Shown: piece after piece, positions 34,645-43,865 of the stretch
Numbering within the stretch: position 1 is the stretch's first letter
Layout of the letters: each line of letters opens with the position of its first letter
Source: Paraburkholderia graminis C4D1M
Lineage (GTDB): Bacteria; Pseudomonadota; Gammaproteobacteria; Burkholderiales; Burkholderiaceae
Direction: 5' to 3'
Length of the DNA: 64,000 bases
NCBI RefSeq assembly: GCF_000172415.1
Contig: NZ_ABLD01000020.1
Span: 62,001-126,000, forward strand
Translations under genes and position numbers: made by a program
The notes under the pieces: generated by a model
The model's input: only the letters and a program-made list of their open reading frames with translations
What the model was told of the DNA's origin: nothing
Database searches by the model: none

Positions 34645-36212
34645 CGGGACGCACCTTCAGTTGGCCCGGCGTTGGCGGGTGGAGCACTCGGCTCGTCCAG
34701 CAAATCGCCCCAGTCGGCGCGCTGCCGCATCTGCTGGCGCGTCGCGGGGTCGACGAGCGGCTGTTCCGAATACCAGCCTCCGCCAAGCGCCTTGTAGAGC
34801 GCAATCAGACTGCCCACCGCGTTGCCACGGTTGACGATGTAAGCGTCCTGCTGTGCGAACAGGGCACGCTGCGCGTCGAGGACCCGCTGGAAGTCCGAGT
34901 AGCCTTCCCGGTAGATCGTATTGGCAAGCTTGAGCGAGCGCCCCGCGGCCCCTTGCGCGTCGTTCAGGATCGTGTCGCGCTGCAACGCAGCGATGATTGC
35001 CGTGGCGGCGTCGTCGGCCTCGCGGGCCGCCTCGCGCACGGTGTTCTGGTAGGCGACAGCCAGCTCCTGCAGCCGGGCGTCCTGTACGCGCACGTTGTTG
35101 GTTATCTTGCCGTGATCGAACAGGTTCCATGTAACGCTCGGGCCGGCGATCACGGCTAGCGTGCTCGCTGCGCCCGTGAGCGAACCTGCGCTCCAGACAA
35201 GGGAGCCCAGCAACGACACAGACGGATAAAAATCGGCCTCCGCCACGCCGATGAGCGCGGACTGCGCGGCCATCTGCAATTCGGCCGCGCGTACATCGGG
35301 GCGGCGCAGCAACAGCTCTGCCGGGACGTCTTGCAACACGACCCGATCGACGAGCGGCACCACTTCCTGTTTGCCCGCTTGCGCATTCAATTCCGGCAAT
35401 GGGCCTGGCGGCCGCCCCAGCAGCACGGATAGCGCATGATGCGCGAGCACGATCTGGCTTTCAAAATCGGGGATGCTGCTCAGTGTGCCGAGATACTGGG
35501 TCTTCGCCTGCTGAAGGTCGAGTTCATCGGTCTCGCCGCTCTTGAAGAGCTTTAGCGCAATCTCGTAACTGCGCTTCTGCAACCCCGCGTTCTCGCGCGC
35601 GATGCGCAGGCGGGCCTCGGCCGTGCGTAGCGTGAAGTATGTGTCGGCGACCTGCGCGTGCAGCAGAACCAACGCGTCTTCGCGGTTGGCTTGCGCCTCG
35701 AAAAACGAGGCGTTGGCAGATTCGATTGCGCGACTGAAACGCCCCCAGAAATCCAGCTCCCAGCCTATACTAAAGCCCGCGCCATACTGCCAGTATCCGC
35801 CCGAGCGCGAGTTGAAACCATCCGAGCGTCTGCCCGCAGAGTACAAGGCCTCCGCATTGGCCTGTTGTACCTGCGGATAGCGGCCTGCGACCGCGATGCC
35901 CAGTTGCGCGCGCGCCTCGAGCACGCGCAGTCCTGCAATCTTCACGTCGCCGTTATTCGCATCGGCCTGTGCGATCAGACTCTCGAGGTTCTGATCCGCG
36001 AATACCTGCCACCATTGCCGGATGTCAGGCTGTGTTGCCTGCTGGGTGACCTGCTCGATTGACGCGCTGCTCCAGTGCTCAGCCCAGCTCTCATGCTGCG
36101 GGTGAAAGTCGGGGCCGACACGCATGCACGCGCTCAGGCAACTGGCGGCGAACGGCAGCCAGTAACGGCGCGCGTGCAGTGCCGCAGAAGACACGATCGG
36201 CCCCGGAAGCAT
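34641..36212 (-). CDS. NodT-family outer-membrane efflux lipoprotein
   Basis: A TolC-like outer-membrane channel of 523 residues. The N-terminus ends in a lipobox, LPFAASCLSAC (Cys29). Two repeats of the OEP fold follow, with the family motifs PDIRQWWQVFADQNLESLIA, LGIAVAGRYPQVQQANAEAL, the second-half PDVRAAELQMAAQSALIGVA and ADFYPSVSLLGSLVWSAGSL. The start is set at the ATG that overlaps the stop of the AI-2E transporter gene by one base (TGATG). The C-terminal region carries the Pro-rich tail common in this family. It forms the exit duct for the pump encoded downstream. Confidence 0.93.
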   Translation of the reverse strand: MLPGPIVSSAALHARRYWLPFAASCLSACMRVGPDFHPQHESWAEHWSSASIEQVTQQATQPDIRQWWQVFADQNLESLIAQADANNGDVKIAGLRVLEARAQLGIAVAGRYPQVQQANAEALYSAGRRSDGFNSRSGGYWQYGAGFSIGWELDFWGRFSRAIESANASFFEAQANREDALVLLHAQVADTYFTLRTAEARLRIARENAGLQKRSYEIALKLFKSGETDELDLQQAKTQYLGTLSSIPDFESQIVLAHHALSVLLGRPPGPLPELNAQAGKQEVVPLVDRVVLQDVPAELLLRRPDVRAAELQMAAQSALIGVAEADFYPSVSLLGSLVWSAGSLTGAASTLAVIAGPSVTWNLFDHGKITNNVRVQDARLQELAVAYQNTVREAAREADDAATAIIAALQRDTILNDAQGAAGRSLKLANTIYREGYSDFQRVLDAQRALFAQQDAYIVNRGNAVGSLIALYKALGGGWYSEQPLVDPATRQQMRQRADWGDLLDEPSAPPANAGPTEGASR

Positions 36213-37315
36213 CAGACGCGCTGATCTTCTCTTAACTGCTTCGGCCTCGGCTGATCCTTTACCCATCGCCAGAACAGTTGATACCCGACCGCGAGCATGA
36301 CAGGTCCGATGAACAGGCCAATGACGCCGCCCGTGACCATGCCTCCGAGCGCACCGATCAACACCACTGGCATCGGCACGGCGACACCGCGGCCCAGCAG
36401 CAAGGGCTTAAGCACGTTATCAGCAAGCCCCGCGACGAACACATAGACCGAGAAGACGATCGTGATTGCGCTCACGCCTTGCGTGGCAATCACGAAGATA
36501 ATCACCGGAATGGTGATCAGGGTGGCAGGCAACTGCATGATGCCAAGCAGCAGCACCGCGAGCGCGAGCAGACCCGCGCCCGGAATACCCATCACGACGA
36601 ACGCGACGCCAATAAGTAGCATCTGGATGAATGCGATCCCGACCACGCCCTGGGCGACCGCACGAATAGTGGATGTGCAAAGTTCGGCGATCTGCGGGCC
36701 GTTTTCGGGGCCGGAGATGCGCGAGGCGATCTCCACCGCACTTTTATGGCCTGTCTCGCCATGGGCCATGAGGATGCCGGCCACAATCAGGGCGGCGAAG
36801 AACAGCAGCAGCCCAGCGCCGAGACCGGTAACCGTGGCGAGCAGAGCGAGCCCGGTGTCCTTGAGTTGTGGAGCAAACTTTAGCGCGAGACCCGTAAGGT
36901 CGACCGCGGCCTGCTGCCAGAAGTCATACACACGCTGCCCAACCACCGGCCAACTGGCCACCGAATCGGCGGGGGGCGGAATGCTGAAGGTGCCGCTTTT
37001 GAAAACGGCTATTGCATTATCGATCGATTCGGCTACCGCAACGCCCAGCAGATATGTCGGCGCGAGGATGACACCGAACGCGATGAGGATAATCAGCGTG
37101 GCGATCAGACCATCTTTGCCGGCGAGGGTACGCCGAAGTCCGACCTGAAGCGGATACAACGTGATCGCGAGGATCAGCGCCCAGATCATGAGGTTGAGGA
37201 ACGGGAAGAATATCCGGAAACAGAAAATGGCCAGAACAGCAACGAGTCCAGCCCGGATTAGTACATCGAGCAATTCTCTGGATAACACCCGTTGGGTAAT
37301 CGGTGCGAGCAGCAT
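36212..37315 (-). CDS. AI-2E (PerM/TqsA) family transporter
   Basis: A 367-residue protein with about eight membrane helices. The family start DVLIRAGLVAVLAIFCFRIF, FFPFLNLMIWALILAITLYP and the central loop with long amphipathic part are present; the signature end is LGRGVAVPMPVVLIGALGGM followed by GVIGLFIGPVMLAVGYQLFW. Members export small molecules or act in Na+/H+ antiport, and TqsA exports AI-2; no specific substrate is implied here. The ATG at 37315 has AGGAG nine bases upstream. First gene of the operon, coupled to NodT by a TGATG overlap. Confidence 0.9.
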   Translation of the reverse strand: MLLAPITQRVLSRELLDVLIRAGLVAVLAIFCFRIFFPFLNLMIWALILAITLYPLQVGLRRTLAGKDGLIATLIILIAFGVILAPTYLLGVAVAESIDNAIAVFKSGTFSIPPPADSVASWPVVGQRVYDFWQQAAVDLTGLALKFAPQLKDTGLALLATVTGLGAGLLLFFAALIVAGILMAHGETGHKSAVEIASRISGPENGPQIAELCTSTIRAVAQGVVGIAFIQMLLIGVAFVVMGIPGAGLLALAVLLLGIMQLPATLITIPVIIFVIATQGVSAITIVFSVYVFVAGLADNVLKPLLLGRGVAVPMPVVLIGALGGMVTGGVIGLFIGPVMLAVGYQLFWRWVKDQPRPKQLREDQRV

Positions 37316-37447
37316 AACTTGTCTCCTGGCAGGCCACCTCGAGAATCTGCCGGCGACAATCCTGGGCACGCGCCTAACCATGGTTTCCGGCACAGAACCA
37401 TGCCACTGCGTCCGTCCACTTCCAAAAGAAGTCGATTCATCGACCAG

Positions 37448-38007
37448 CTACGTGTTCATGCTGGGCGTGACGGATATCGCAACCGCCTCCGTGTACACGA
37501 CCTCAACCTGATCCCCCTTGCGAATATTCTTCATCTGCTCGGGGTCTTCGACGATCACATCCACCGCGGTCTTCGCTTTCGCATTCACGCTACAACATCG
37601 GCCATGACCGTGATTTCCCGACCGATTGTGCCACCAGGCTTGGCCCCGGGCGAGGAGCGCTGTCCCATCGTGCGCTCCGAGGCGGAACGCGGGCCGCTCG
37701 TTTTCGAGAGAGTCAGCGACATCGCTTCCCGGTATTCGATTGTGACCACGTCGCCCACCTTGAGCTGGCCAAAGTTGCGCGCCTCTTCGCCCACCTCGAC
37801 GTCAACGATGTGGCCGTTCTTGTCCTTCAGGGTAACGGTCCGGGTGGCTGGGTCAATTTCGACGACCGTGGCTGTGACCTTCGCCGTTCCGGTCACGGTG
37901 GCCGTGCCGGCACCTTTTGTGGCCTCCACCGACGTCTGTGGCTGGGCCAATGCCGGTCGCACCATCATGGCGACAGCGGCCATTACAAGGAAAATCCAGG
38001 TCTTCAT
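37448..38007 (-). pseudogene. Secreted protein with repeated OB-like segments, frameshifted
   Basis: The first frame encodes a signal peptide (MKTWIFLVMAAVAMMVRPALAQ) and a repeat unit TATVVEIDPATRTVTLKDKN ... VGEEARNFGQLKVGDVVTIEYREAMSLTL, and stops at 37585 after REITVMADVVA. A second frame carries the matching end of another unit, VNAKAKTAVDVIVEDPEQMK then NIRKGDQVEVVYTEAVAISV and TPSMNT. Related proteins join these with a linker, so one base shift plus a small deletion near 37588 broke the gene. AAGGAG precedes the ATG. Periplasmic; function unknown. The first half might still be made. Confidence 0.65.
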
Positions 38008-38084
38008 GTCAACTCCTTAAACCATGGTATCCCTGCGCACGTGCTGGAACGACGCCTCGATAGTCATGCGCTACAGTGCCGGTA

Positions 38085-38654
38085 TCAGATGTCGAGCTTG
38101 CTGATCTTCGTGCCTTCGAAGCTAAGATTGGCCATCAGGCCGGAGTTCGTCAGCACGAAACCGACGATCGGCGAATTCGTCGTTGCAGTGTCAAGCGTAC
38201 CGTTGGCGCCTGTCTTCGCCACCGCCACCGAGCCATCCACGCCGGCTGTCCAGCCCTTGTCGCTCGTCCGGAATTTATCGAGCGCGTCCTGGGTCATGAA
38301 CATCAGGATTACCGCCTTGGACTGGGCGCCAATCTGCAAGCCGAACGAGGCGGTGCTGGTCTTGTAATAGCCGACGGACGAGCCTCCCTCGCGCAGCGCC
38401 CCTTCGCCATATTCCCCACCGACCACCAGGCCCGCGGCGATCACTGACGGAAAGACGAGAATGGCCTTGGCCTTGCTGGCCTGCGCCTGCGCGCCCGGCG
38501 TCGAACTGTACAGTTTGCGGAGGGCGCCGTCGACGCCGGTATCGATTTCATGGCGTTTATTGGCCGCTTCTGTCGGATTCGAGGTCGAGCCGCAAGCGGC
38601 CAGCGAACTGGCCAGTGCGATGGCACTCAGCGAAAAGAAGGTACGGCGGTTCAT
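38085..38654 (-). CDS. YSC84-related lipoprotein
   Basis: A 189-residue lipoprotein. The signal MNRRTFFSLSAIALASSLAAC ends with a lipobox (Cys21). The remainder fits the bacterial YSC84/SYLF-type lipid-binding family: ASKAKAILVFPSVIAAGLVV, GGEYGEGALREGGSSVGYYK, SFGLQIGAQSKAVILMFMTQ and ALDKFRTSDKGWTAGVDGSV. Full length and intact. A GAGGAGGG ribosome site precedes the ATG. It lies between two other exported small proteins on the same strand. The cellular role is not established; lipid or surface binding is inferred from the family. Confidence 0.9.
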   Translation of the reverse strand: MNRRTFFSLSAIALASSLAACGSTSNPTEAANKRHEIDTGVDGALRKLYSSTPGAQAQASKAKAILVFPSVIAAGLVVGGEYGEGALREGGSSVGYYKTSTASFGLQIGAQSKAVILMFMTQDALDKFRTSDKGWTAGVDGSVAVAKTGANGTLDTATTNSPIVGFVLTNSGLMANLSFEGTKISKLDI

Positions 38655-38753
38655 GACACCCTCCTCGATCGAAGTGCGGCAGATTTGGGCCTGACGCAGG
38701 AACTGCTGTCCACATCGGCCGAAACAACGAAGTAACGCAGACTGACCCGCTGC

Positions 38754-39101
38754 CTAGAGGCAGCCGCTAACATCACCACCGGTGTTGCCGCCTGTCCCGC
38801 TGCCTGCGCGAGAACCGACCCACGTTTTGCTGTTACCCGTCCACGACGGCCGCACGAGAGCGGCTGCGCCATTCGGAGGCTGCTGCCCCGGGACATAGAC
38901 GTCCATCGCCTGGTTGTTCGCCGCAATCACCTGCGATATGACCGTCTGTTGAGACTGGTTTGCCCATTTCTGGGCGATGCATTGCGAGACTGCAGGGACT
39001 GACTGCTGGCTTTCTCCAAGCGATTGTGCGCTCGGCGGCGTGGGTTGGCTTGCACAGGCTGACACAGCAACGGCCACGACGAGAAGCGGTAACGTTTTCA
39101 T
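38754..39101 (-). CDS. Small hypothetical lipoprotein
   Basis: A 115-residue lipoprotein with signal MKTLPLLVVAVAVSAC (lipobox VSAC, Cys16). The mature part contains SVPAVSQCIAQKWANQSQQT and a Gly-rich end with GSRAGSGTGGNTGGDVSGCL. I do not recognise a named family, though similar short lipoproteins with a 'CIAxKWA' block are common in Burkholderiaceae. The ribosome site AGGTGA precedes the ATG. Same strand as the YSC84-like gene, about 100 bases apart. Confidence 0.7.
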   Translation of the reverse strand: MKTLPLLVVAVAVSACASQPTPPSAQSLGESQQSVPAVSQCIAQKWANQSQQTVISQVIAANNQAMDVYVPGQQPPNGAAALVRPSWTGNSKTWVGSRAGSGTGGNTGGDVSGCL

Positions 39102-39649
39102 TTTTTCACCTCACCTTGTTTTCGCGCTTCGAAGCGCAGGCGCGTCAATCTGTACGTCGCGGCAGGAAACGTGTCGGCTCTGGGAGATGTGACGAAGCGG
39201 GCTCAAGATCGAAGGTAACGGCGAACCGCCCGAAGGGACCATAGCCGTCAACAGGCCCGTTGATGTTGTCATGGCAATCTCCGAAGAAAAGTACCTCGGG
39301 CCAAGAATAGGCTTTGCGCACGCCGGCGGGTATTGGACCTTGGTTCTATGTCACCGGGAGCGGCAGTCAATGAACTAAAAACTGTCCGAGTTTTCTGAGG
39401 GGATTCGTGTTCGCGTCACGTGTCTTGTCACGTCGAGGCGACAAGGGTGCCAACCTCGCCGTTTGTCCGGCGTTTTGTAGCGATAACAGCGTTTAGCAGG
39501 CCGATTGTTTCAAGGTTGCTCAGCGCTGCCCCGTCCGCAAATCGGGCCCGTAGTTGAAGGATAGTGACCTACTATGATAGGCAAGCGATACAGCAGACGA
39601 CGTCGTTGCTGGCCGGCCAGATCATCACCTTCACGGCAATTGCGAGTCG
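39102..39649. other. Intergenic, no gene recognised
   Basis: About 550 bases upstream of the small lipoprotein gene. No frame looks coding and no clear element was seen. Confidence 0.4.
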
Positions 39650-39886
39650 CTAGTCCGGTTCGGGCGTCGTCGAATGGTGGGATTTGTGATCAGCCAATGC
39701 GTCACGTTCCACTTGCATGTGAGCGCATAACGCGCCTTCACCTCCGCCCCGTCGCCAAACGCGAATGGGTAAAGGCCGGTGTCGATGGCGGTGTAGCAAT
39801 CTATTTTGATGGCACGGAAATCGGTCTGCCCACAGACGTATTTTTTTTAAGTGTTCGAAGTAGTCCTTCTTTTTCTCGGGCGTCAT
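39650..39886 (-). pseudogene. SnoaL/CaMKII-association-domain-like protein (SgcJ/EcaC type), C-terminal remnant
   Basis: Frames in order read MTPEKKKDYFEHLKK; after a shift at the eight-base A run (39842-39849), YVCGQTDFRAIKIDCYTAID, TGLYPFAFGDGAEVKARYAL and TCKWNVTHWLIT; after another shift, SHHSTTPEPD and stop. This matches the end of SgcJ/EcaC-type NTF2-fold proteins (T-P-E-K-K-x-x-Y-F, then T-G-x-Y-x-F-x-F-x-D-G-x-x-V-x-A-R-Y, ending W-L-I-T-x-H-H-S). A stop lies seven codons upstream, so the first half is missing. Two frameshifts plus truncation make it non-functional. Confidence 0.65.
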
Positions 39887-40020
39887 TCGTGGTCTCCTGG
39901 ATATGACTTAGCCGACAAGTGGGATGCCGCCGAGGGATTGGGGGTGGCTCTTTGCGAGCATACGAAAGCGGCTAGCCACGACGCTAACTGCCGTTTCAAC
40001 CAGGATACAGGAGTGTGAAG

Positions 40021-40290
40021 ATGGTCGCACCAAGAAACGGACTTTGGAGACGGACGATCGGAATTCTGACGGCGGCCGGACTCCTGGCGCTATCGGGCGC
40101 AACTCTCGCCACTAACCAGTCGCAACAGCGCCAGGCTGGCAGGAATGCAAACCAGAATGCGAAACAGCAGGCACGCTCGAACAAGGTCGACTGCCGGGCC
40201 GCAAACCAAAAAAGCAACTCCCAGTGCCGGCAGGACAAGCGCGACACGAAACAGGGTGGCCGCCAGCAAAAACGGGACATCAAGTACTGA
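40021..40290 (+). CDS. Small basic periplasmic protein
   Basis: An 89-residue protein with a signal peptide (WRRTIGILTAAGLLALSGAT, cleavage near LATNQ) and a Gln/Arg/Lys/Asn-rich mature part (QSQQRQAGRNANQNAKQQAR, DCRAANQKSNSQCRQDKRDT) with two cysteines that could form a disulfide. The composition recalls small 'YdgH/PhnA-like' basic stress proteins of Burkholderia, but I cannot name the family. ATG at 40021 has AGGAG seven bases upstream; an upstream GTG is less likely. Function unknown. Confidence 0.7.
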   Translation: MVAPRNGLWRRTIGILTAAGLLALSGATLATNQSQQRQAGRNANQNAKQQARSNKVDCRAANQKSNSQCRQDKRDTKQGGRQQKRDIKY

Positions 40291-40396
40291 TGGAGAGTCT
40301 CGCTGCGATCAGCCTACCGGGTGCATCGTCGACTCTCCATCCATGCAGTCGGCGCTCGATTTCGGCGTCGTCCGCCGCGACGAAGGCGTCCAGAGA

Positions 40397-40431
40397 TCAC
40401 AAAAAGACAAAAAGGCCCGCAGATGCGGGCC
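40397..40431 (-). terminator. Rho-independent terminator reading leftward
   Basis: GGCCCGC-AGAT-GCGGGCC (40414-40431) is a perfect 7-base hairpin. Its left flank on the plus strand is CACAAAAAGACAAAAA, giving TTTTTGTCTTTTT after the stem on the minus strand. It therefore terminates minus-strand transcription, yet no intact minus-strand gene ends here. Confidence 0.7.
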
Positions 40432-41359
40432 CGGAAAACCGCGACTCACGGAAAAGGACGAACAGAAAGCCGTGGGCGGTTGACGCGTCCCAGCAGATGC
40501 CGGGTTGCGCCTGCTGTCAGGATAGGGTCCATCTTTGACTTTAAGGGAAAATCCCGCGAACTCGGCCAACGGACTGGACCGCTCGATAGTCGCCGAACGC
40601 CCTCACTCGTTTTGCTTCCTGGGTACCCCGGGGCGGCTGCCGTTAGCCATCGGATGACATCGATTTCGAATTATGCGAAAACCTCGGATTAAAAGCCGTG
40701 CCGCACAGAAAGCGTCGCGCCCGCATCATGTGAGCGGAGAATCGCGACACGCGCCGTGGCGGAAAAGGCCCAGTCATTGACAGTTAGCGACAGCCTTCGC
40801 TGCGGTTGCGCACGGAGCGCCAAAGTCGTGTTCGGCAACTGGACGATCGAGAGTTGCGGCGCTGTCGAACGAACCGGAGTTAGAAAATTCGATGCCTGCC
40901 GCGGCGTCGGCTCGGACGTTGATCTGGTTTTCCCGGCGCTGAATCGATAGTTGTGCGCTATAAAAGTCCTTGATTTGCGGGTAAAACGGCTACTTCAAAG
41001 GCCCAAACTGCGCCAGACGGAGCGCTCTTCCCCGCGAGGCATAAGGCTTCCTTGCAGCATCCGCAGGATTCAGTTGCCTACTCCAAAATGACCTCCACCG
41101 ATTGAACGGCTTGGATGTCCAGGAGACTCTTCGATGATACGAATGATCATCTAGGCTAAATCAACCCACTGAAACGAGAAGCTAAGATGGGGCGGAGTTT
41201 GGGCTTTGGCTCTCTATCTCATCACGCATGAAAGCCAGGAGGGAATGCCGCACTGGCCGAAGTGGCGACCATGACCGTCAGCCCTCGAATGTCCCTTACC
41301 AGCAGTGAAAATGACGTTCCAACGTCCGTGTCAAGGCGATAACCAGCGGCCGAAAATGG
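40432..41359. other. Gene-poor region
   Basis: About 930 bases. No frame on either strand looks like a real protein and no known element was seen. This is eroded intergenic DNA leading into the repeat B/A composite. Confidence 0.4.
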
Positions 41360-41458
41360 CCGATCGGGTGAGGTCGCCAACGGCCGCTCACTGGCATTCC
41401 ACTCCACAAACTTGAAATTGGTTGACTGACCGGTTTGGAGCAAGTTGTCTGACCGGAG
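41360..41458. repeat. Repeat module B, copy 1
   Basis: About 99 bases that recur in inverted orientation at 52682-52780 with roughly 90% identity (shared blocks include GAGGTCGCCAACGGCCG, ACTGGCATTCCA and GACCGGTTTGGAGCAAG). It ends one base before module A. Confidence 0.8.
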
Positions 41459-41459
41459 T

Positions 41460-41562
41460 GGGTCGGAAGTACGCGCTGACGACTGTCCGCTCCCGGGCCG
41501 CGAGATTCCACTGGCCGCTTTCCGGCGATGAAACTGAAGAGCGGGCTGACGCTGCCCGACCC
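41460..41562. repeat. Repeat module A, copy 1 (MITE-like, ~103 bp)
   Basis: A 103-base unit present three times in the window in the same orientation, with ~98% identity. It begins GGGTCGGAAGTACGCG and ends GCTGCCCGACCC, so its ends form a short inverted repeat GGGTCGG...CCGACCC. No coding capacity. Confidence 0.85.
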
Positions 41563-41677
41563 CTTCCCCTCATTCGAAGCGCAGCGTGCTATGGCCGCAT
41601 TCAAAGCTAGCAGAGACATGGGAGTTGCAAGTCTGATGGCCCATCGATTTCAAATTCCTGATGTGTCCAAGCCTGAC

Positions 41678-41820
41678 GTCAGGACCGCACTGCAAAACTT
41701 GGCCATCGCGTTCGATCGCTACAACGAGTCGCATCCGCACAGCGCCTTGAAATACTGCTCGCCCGCGAATTCCGCCAGCACGCAATCTCCAGCAGGGTAA
41801 GCTTCATGATCAAGCGCTGA
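41678..41820 (+). pseudogene. IS3-family transposase (OrfB) C-terminal remnant
   Basis: The frame reads NLAIAFDRYNESHPHSALKY then CSP, and after a one-base shift REFRQHAISSRVSFMIKR before the stop. Y-N-x-x-H-P-H-S-A-L, followed by S-P-R-E-F, is the end of the rve integrase domain of IS3-group transposases. Only the last ~45 codons survive, next to repeat module A. Confidence 0.7.
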
Positions 41821-42103
41821 TCGCCGTTGCGCGACAGCACCCTCGACCGATCAAAACCAGCCGTTAACGCTTGACGAATCACATAAAGGGCACGTTACGT
41901 GGGACCAAAGTCCGATACCGGCGGCAAGACGCAGCAACTAAACTGGTCGGCACGGAGCGTGAGGCGTCGGAATTACGCGTCCGACGGTGGAAAGCCGTCG
42001 GCACGCACATCGTGTCTCCCGCATCGACCTGTCGCCATCACAATCACGCCGGGTGTTACCAAGTTGCAAGTATGGCTTTGCGAAATAGCTATTGGAGGCT
42101 CGC

Positions 42104-42508
42104 ATGCAATTTCTCGGCGCGGAACGTCTGCTCCGGACGCGTTGCGCGCGTGCCATGTCTGCTGCGGCACTCCTGTTCAACGTCGTTGCTGCACACGCCA
42201 GCAACCTCAACTTCCTGAACGATACGCCCTTGTCATACGTGAAGCCGCGCGATATCGATTCGATCAAGCGTGCGATAACCGACGTGCTCAACATGAAGAG
42301 CGATGGCGAGTTCAGTCAATGGACCAACGCGGACACAGGCAATAGCGTGAAGATGGACGCAATGATGACGCCGTCCGACACAAGCCATGACGGCAACAAG
42401 ACATGCCGTCACGTTGCCGTCGTGCTTTCGGCGAAAGGACAGTCGATGAACCTGCATCCTGTCTTTTGCCGCACGGGGAAGACCGACTGGGCTCTGCAAA
42501 AGCGTTGA
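42104..42508 (+). CDS. Hypothetical exported protein (RT0821/Lpp0805-like surface protein)
   Basis: A 134-residue secreted protein. The signal region is residues ~1-33 (MSAAALLFNVVAAHA). The mature part NLNFLNDTPLSYVKPRDIDS, FSQWTNADTGNSVKMDAMMT and CRHVAVVLSAKGQSMNLHPV FCR, with two cysteines, resembles the small surface-antigen group RT0821/Lpp0805 found in many proteobacteria. The ATG at 42104 is fixed by GGAGG six bases upstream; an in-frame upstream start would bury that site. The outer-membrane-protein gene follows after 50 bases on the same strand and may be cotranscribed. Confidence 0.75.
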   Translation: MQFLGAERLLRTRCARAMSAAALLFNVVAAHASNLNFLNDTPLSYVKPRDIDSIKRAITDVLNMKSDGEFSQWTNADTGNSVKMDAMMTPSDTSHDGNKTCRHVAVVLSAKGQSMNLHPVFCRTGKTDWALQKR

Positions 42509-42558
42509 ACACGCGTTCCGGATGCGATATGCCAGGAGAACGAAATCAAGGTCGATTG

Positions 42559-43375
42559 ATGCGCTGGTACCCTGGATGCGTCGCCGCACTGATGATCGCC
42601 GCGACCAGCGCGCAGGCATCGGACACTGAGCCGGCTCATGCCGACGCCGACGCGCACTGGCAATTCGCCGTAGTGCCGTATCTGTGGTTACCATCTGTAA
42701 CCGGGACGCTGCGTTTCTCGCTGCCGGGCGGGGGCGCCGATGCATCCACCGGACCGTACAACTATTTTCAGAACCTCAAATTTGCCGTCATGCTGCAAGG
42801 CGAGGCGCGAAAGGGTGACTGGAGCATCTTAGTGGACACGATCTACCTGAACTTCGGGCGACATGAGAGTTCGGTCAATGCGACGAACGGCCAGTTCGGC
42901 CCGGGCGAAACGGCGCAGAATGTCGAGACGGGTTTTCGCGGCACGCTGATGCAGGTAGGCGGCGGGCGCACGGTCATGCGACAGTCGTGGGGGAACATCG
43001 ATTTGATAGCGGGGACGTTATCTCGCCGTGAAGGCGACTCTCGACGCATCGCTTATTGCGTCGGTTGGGTCGGGTCCGGGCGTGAGCCCCCAGTTGAATG
43101 TTTCGGCTACCGAGAACATCTTCGACGGCATCGCGGGCGTGCGCGGACGCCTGGTCATCACGGGCGACAGCCGCTGGTACGCGCCGTTCTATCTCGACGC
43201 CGGCACAGGCACGTCGAAGTTCACGTGGCAGGCGATGACAGGCATCGGCTACGCGATGAAGATGTGCGACGTGAGCCTGACCTACCAGTATCTCGCCTTC
43301 TACGGCTCCGGTGATCAACTCGTGCAAACGCTGCGTTTCAATGGTCCGAGCTTGAATCTGACCTTCAGGTTCTGA
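42559..43375 (+). pseudogene. Outer-membrane beta-barrel-like protein, frameshifted
   Basis: The first frame has a signal (MRWYPGCVAALMIAATSAQA) and barrel-like strands WQFAVVPYLWLPSVTGTLRF, AVMLQGEARKGDWSILVDTI and GTLMQVGGGRTVMRQSWGNI DLIAG. After a shift near 43016-43020 the second frame continues RYLAVKATLDASLIASVGSG, GDSRWYAPFYLDAGTGTSKF, TWQAMTGIGYAMKMCDVSLT and ends LNLTFRF, a terminal aromatic typical of outer-membrane proteins. Together they make a complete ~270-residue barrel protein. One base inserted before CGTTATCTC restores the frame, so this may be a recent mutation or a sequencing error. Confidence 0.7.
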
Positions 43376-43865
43376 TGCGATTTGGCCGGCTACAACCGAG
43401 TGGCCAAGGCGCCATTGACAGCGAGTCGTTGCGCTGCAGATAGGAGGGATGTTCGCTGTGACGCTAACGCAGCCTCCGCGCCGCTGCGCGACGACGCCAG
43501 AGCGCACTTCAAGCGGGCACCACCCGGTTTCTTATGCTAGGGCTGGTTCCTCGCCCGATCCGAGCACGAAGCCCTGTAAGATGAGAAAGATTTGATTTCA
43601 GGCTGCTTGCATTCTTCACTCAGTAACATATCCTTTTCGCACGGTCCCTACTCACGCGCCGCTTCGGCATTCCAACGCAAAAATACACGGGAGGCGCCAG
43701 GCGGGAAACGGCAGCGCCGTTGCATCTGTTTGACCGGATAACCCGTATCTCCCGGTGGAGCCCGGCACGCAAAGGACACGCCAGCATGAGCAACAATCGC
43801 GCATCGAATGCTTTGTCGGAGGCCGCACTCTCCAACGACGAAGTAAGACGGATCGGCACCTGGCT
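43376..43865. other. Gene-poor region
   Basis: About 490 bases after the outer-membrane-protein gene. Frames are not protein-like. No terminator or known repeat was identified. Confidence 0.35.

Noticed and set aside
41222..41619. Minus-strand hypothetical proteins
   Set aside because: They are translations of repeat modules A and B and recur wherever the repeat occurs; treated as non-coding.
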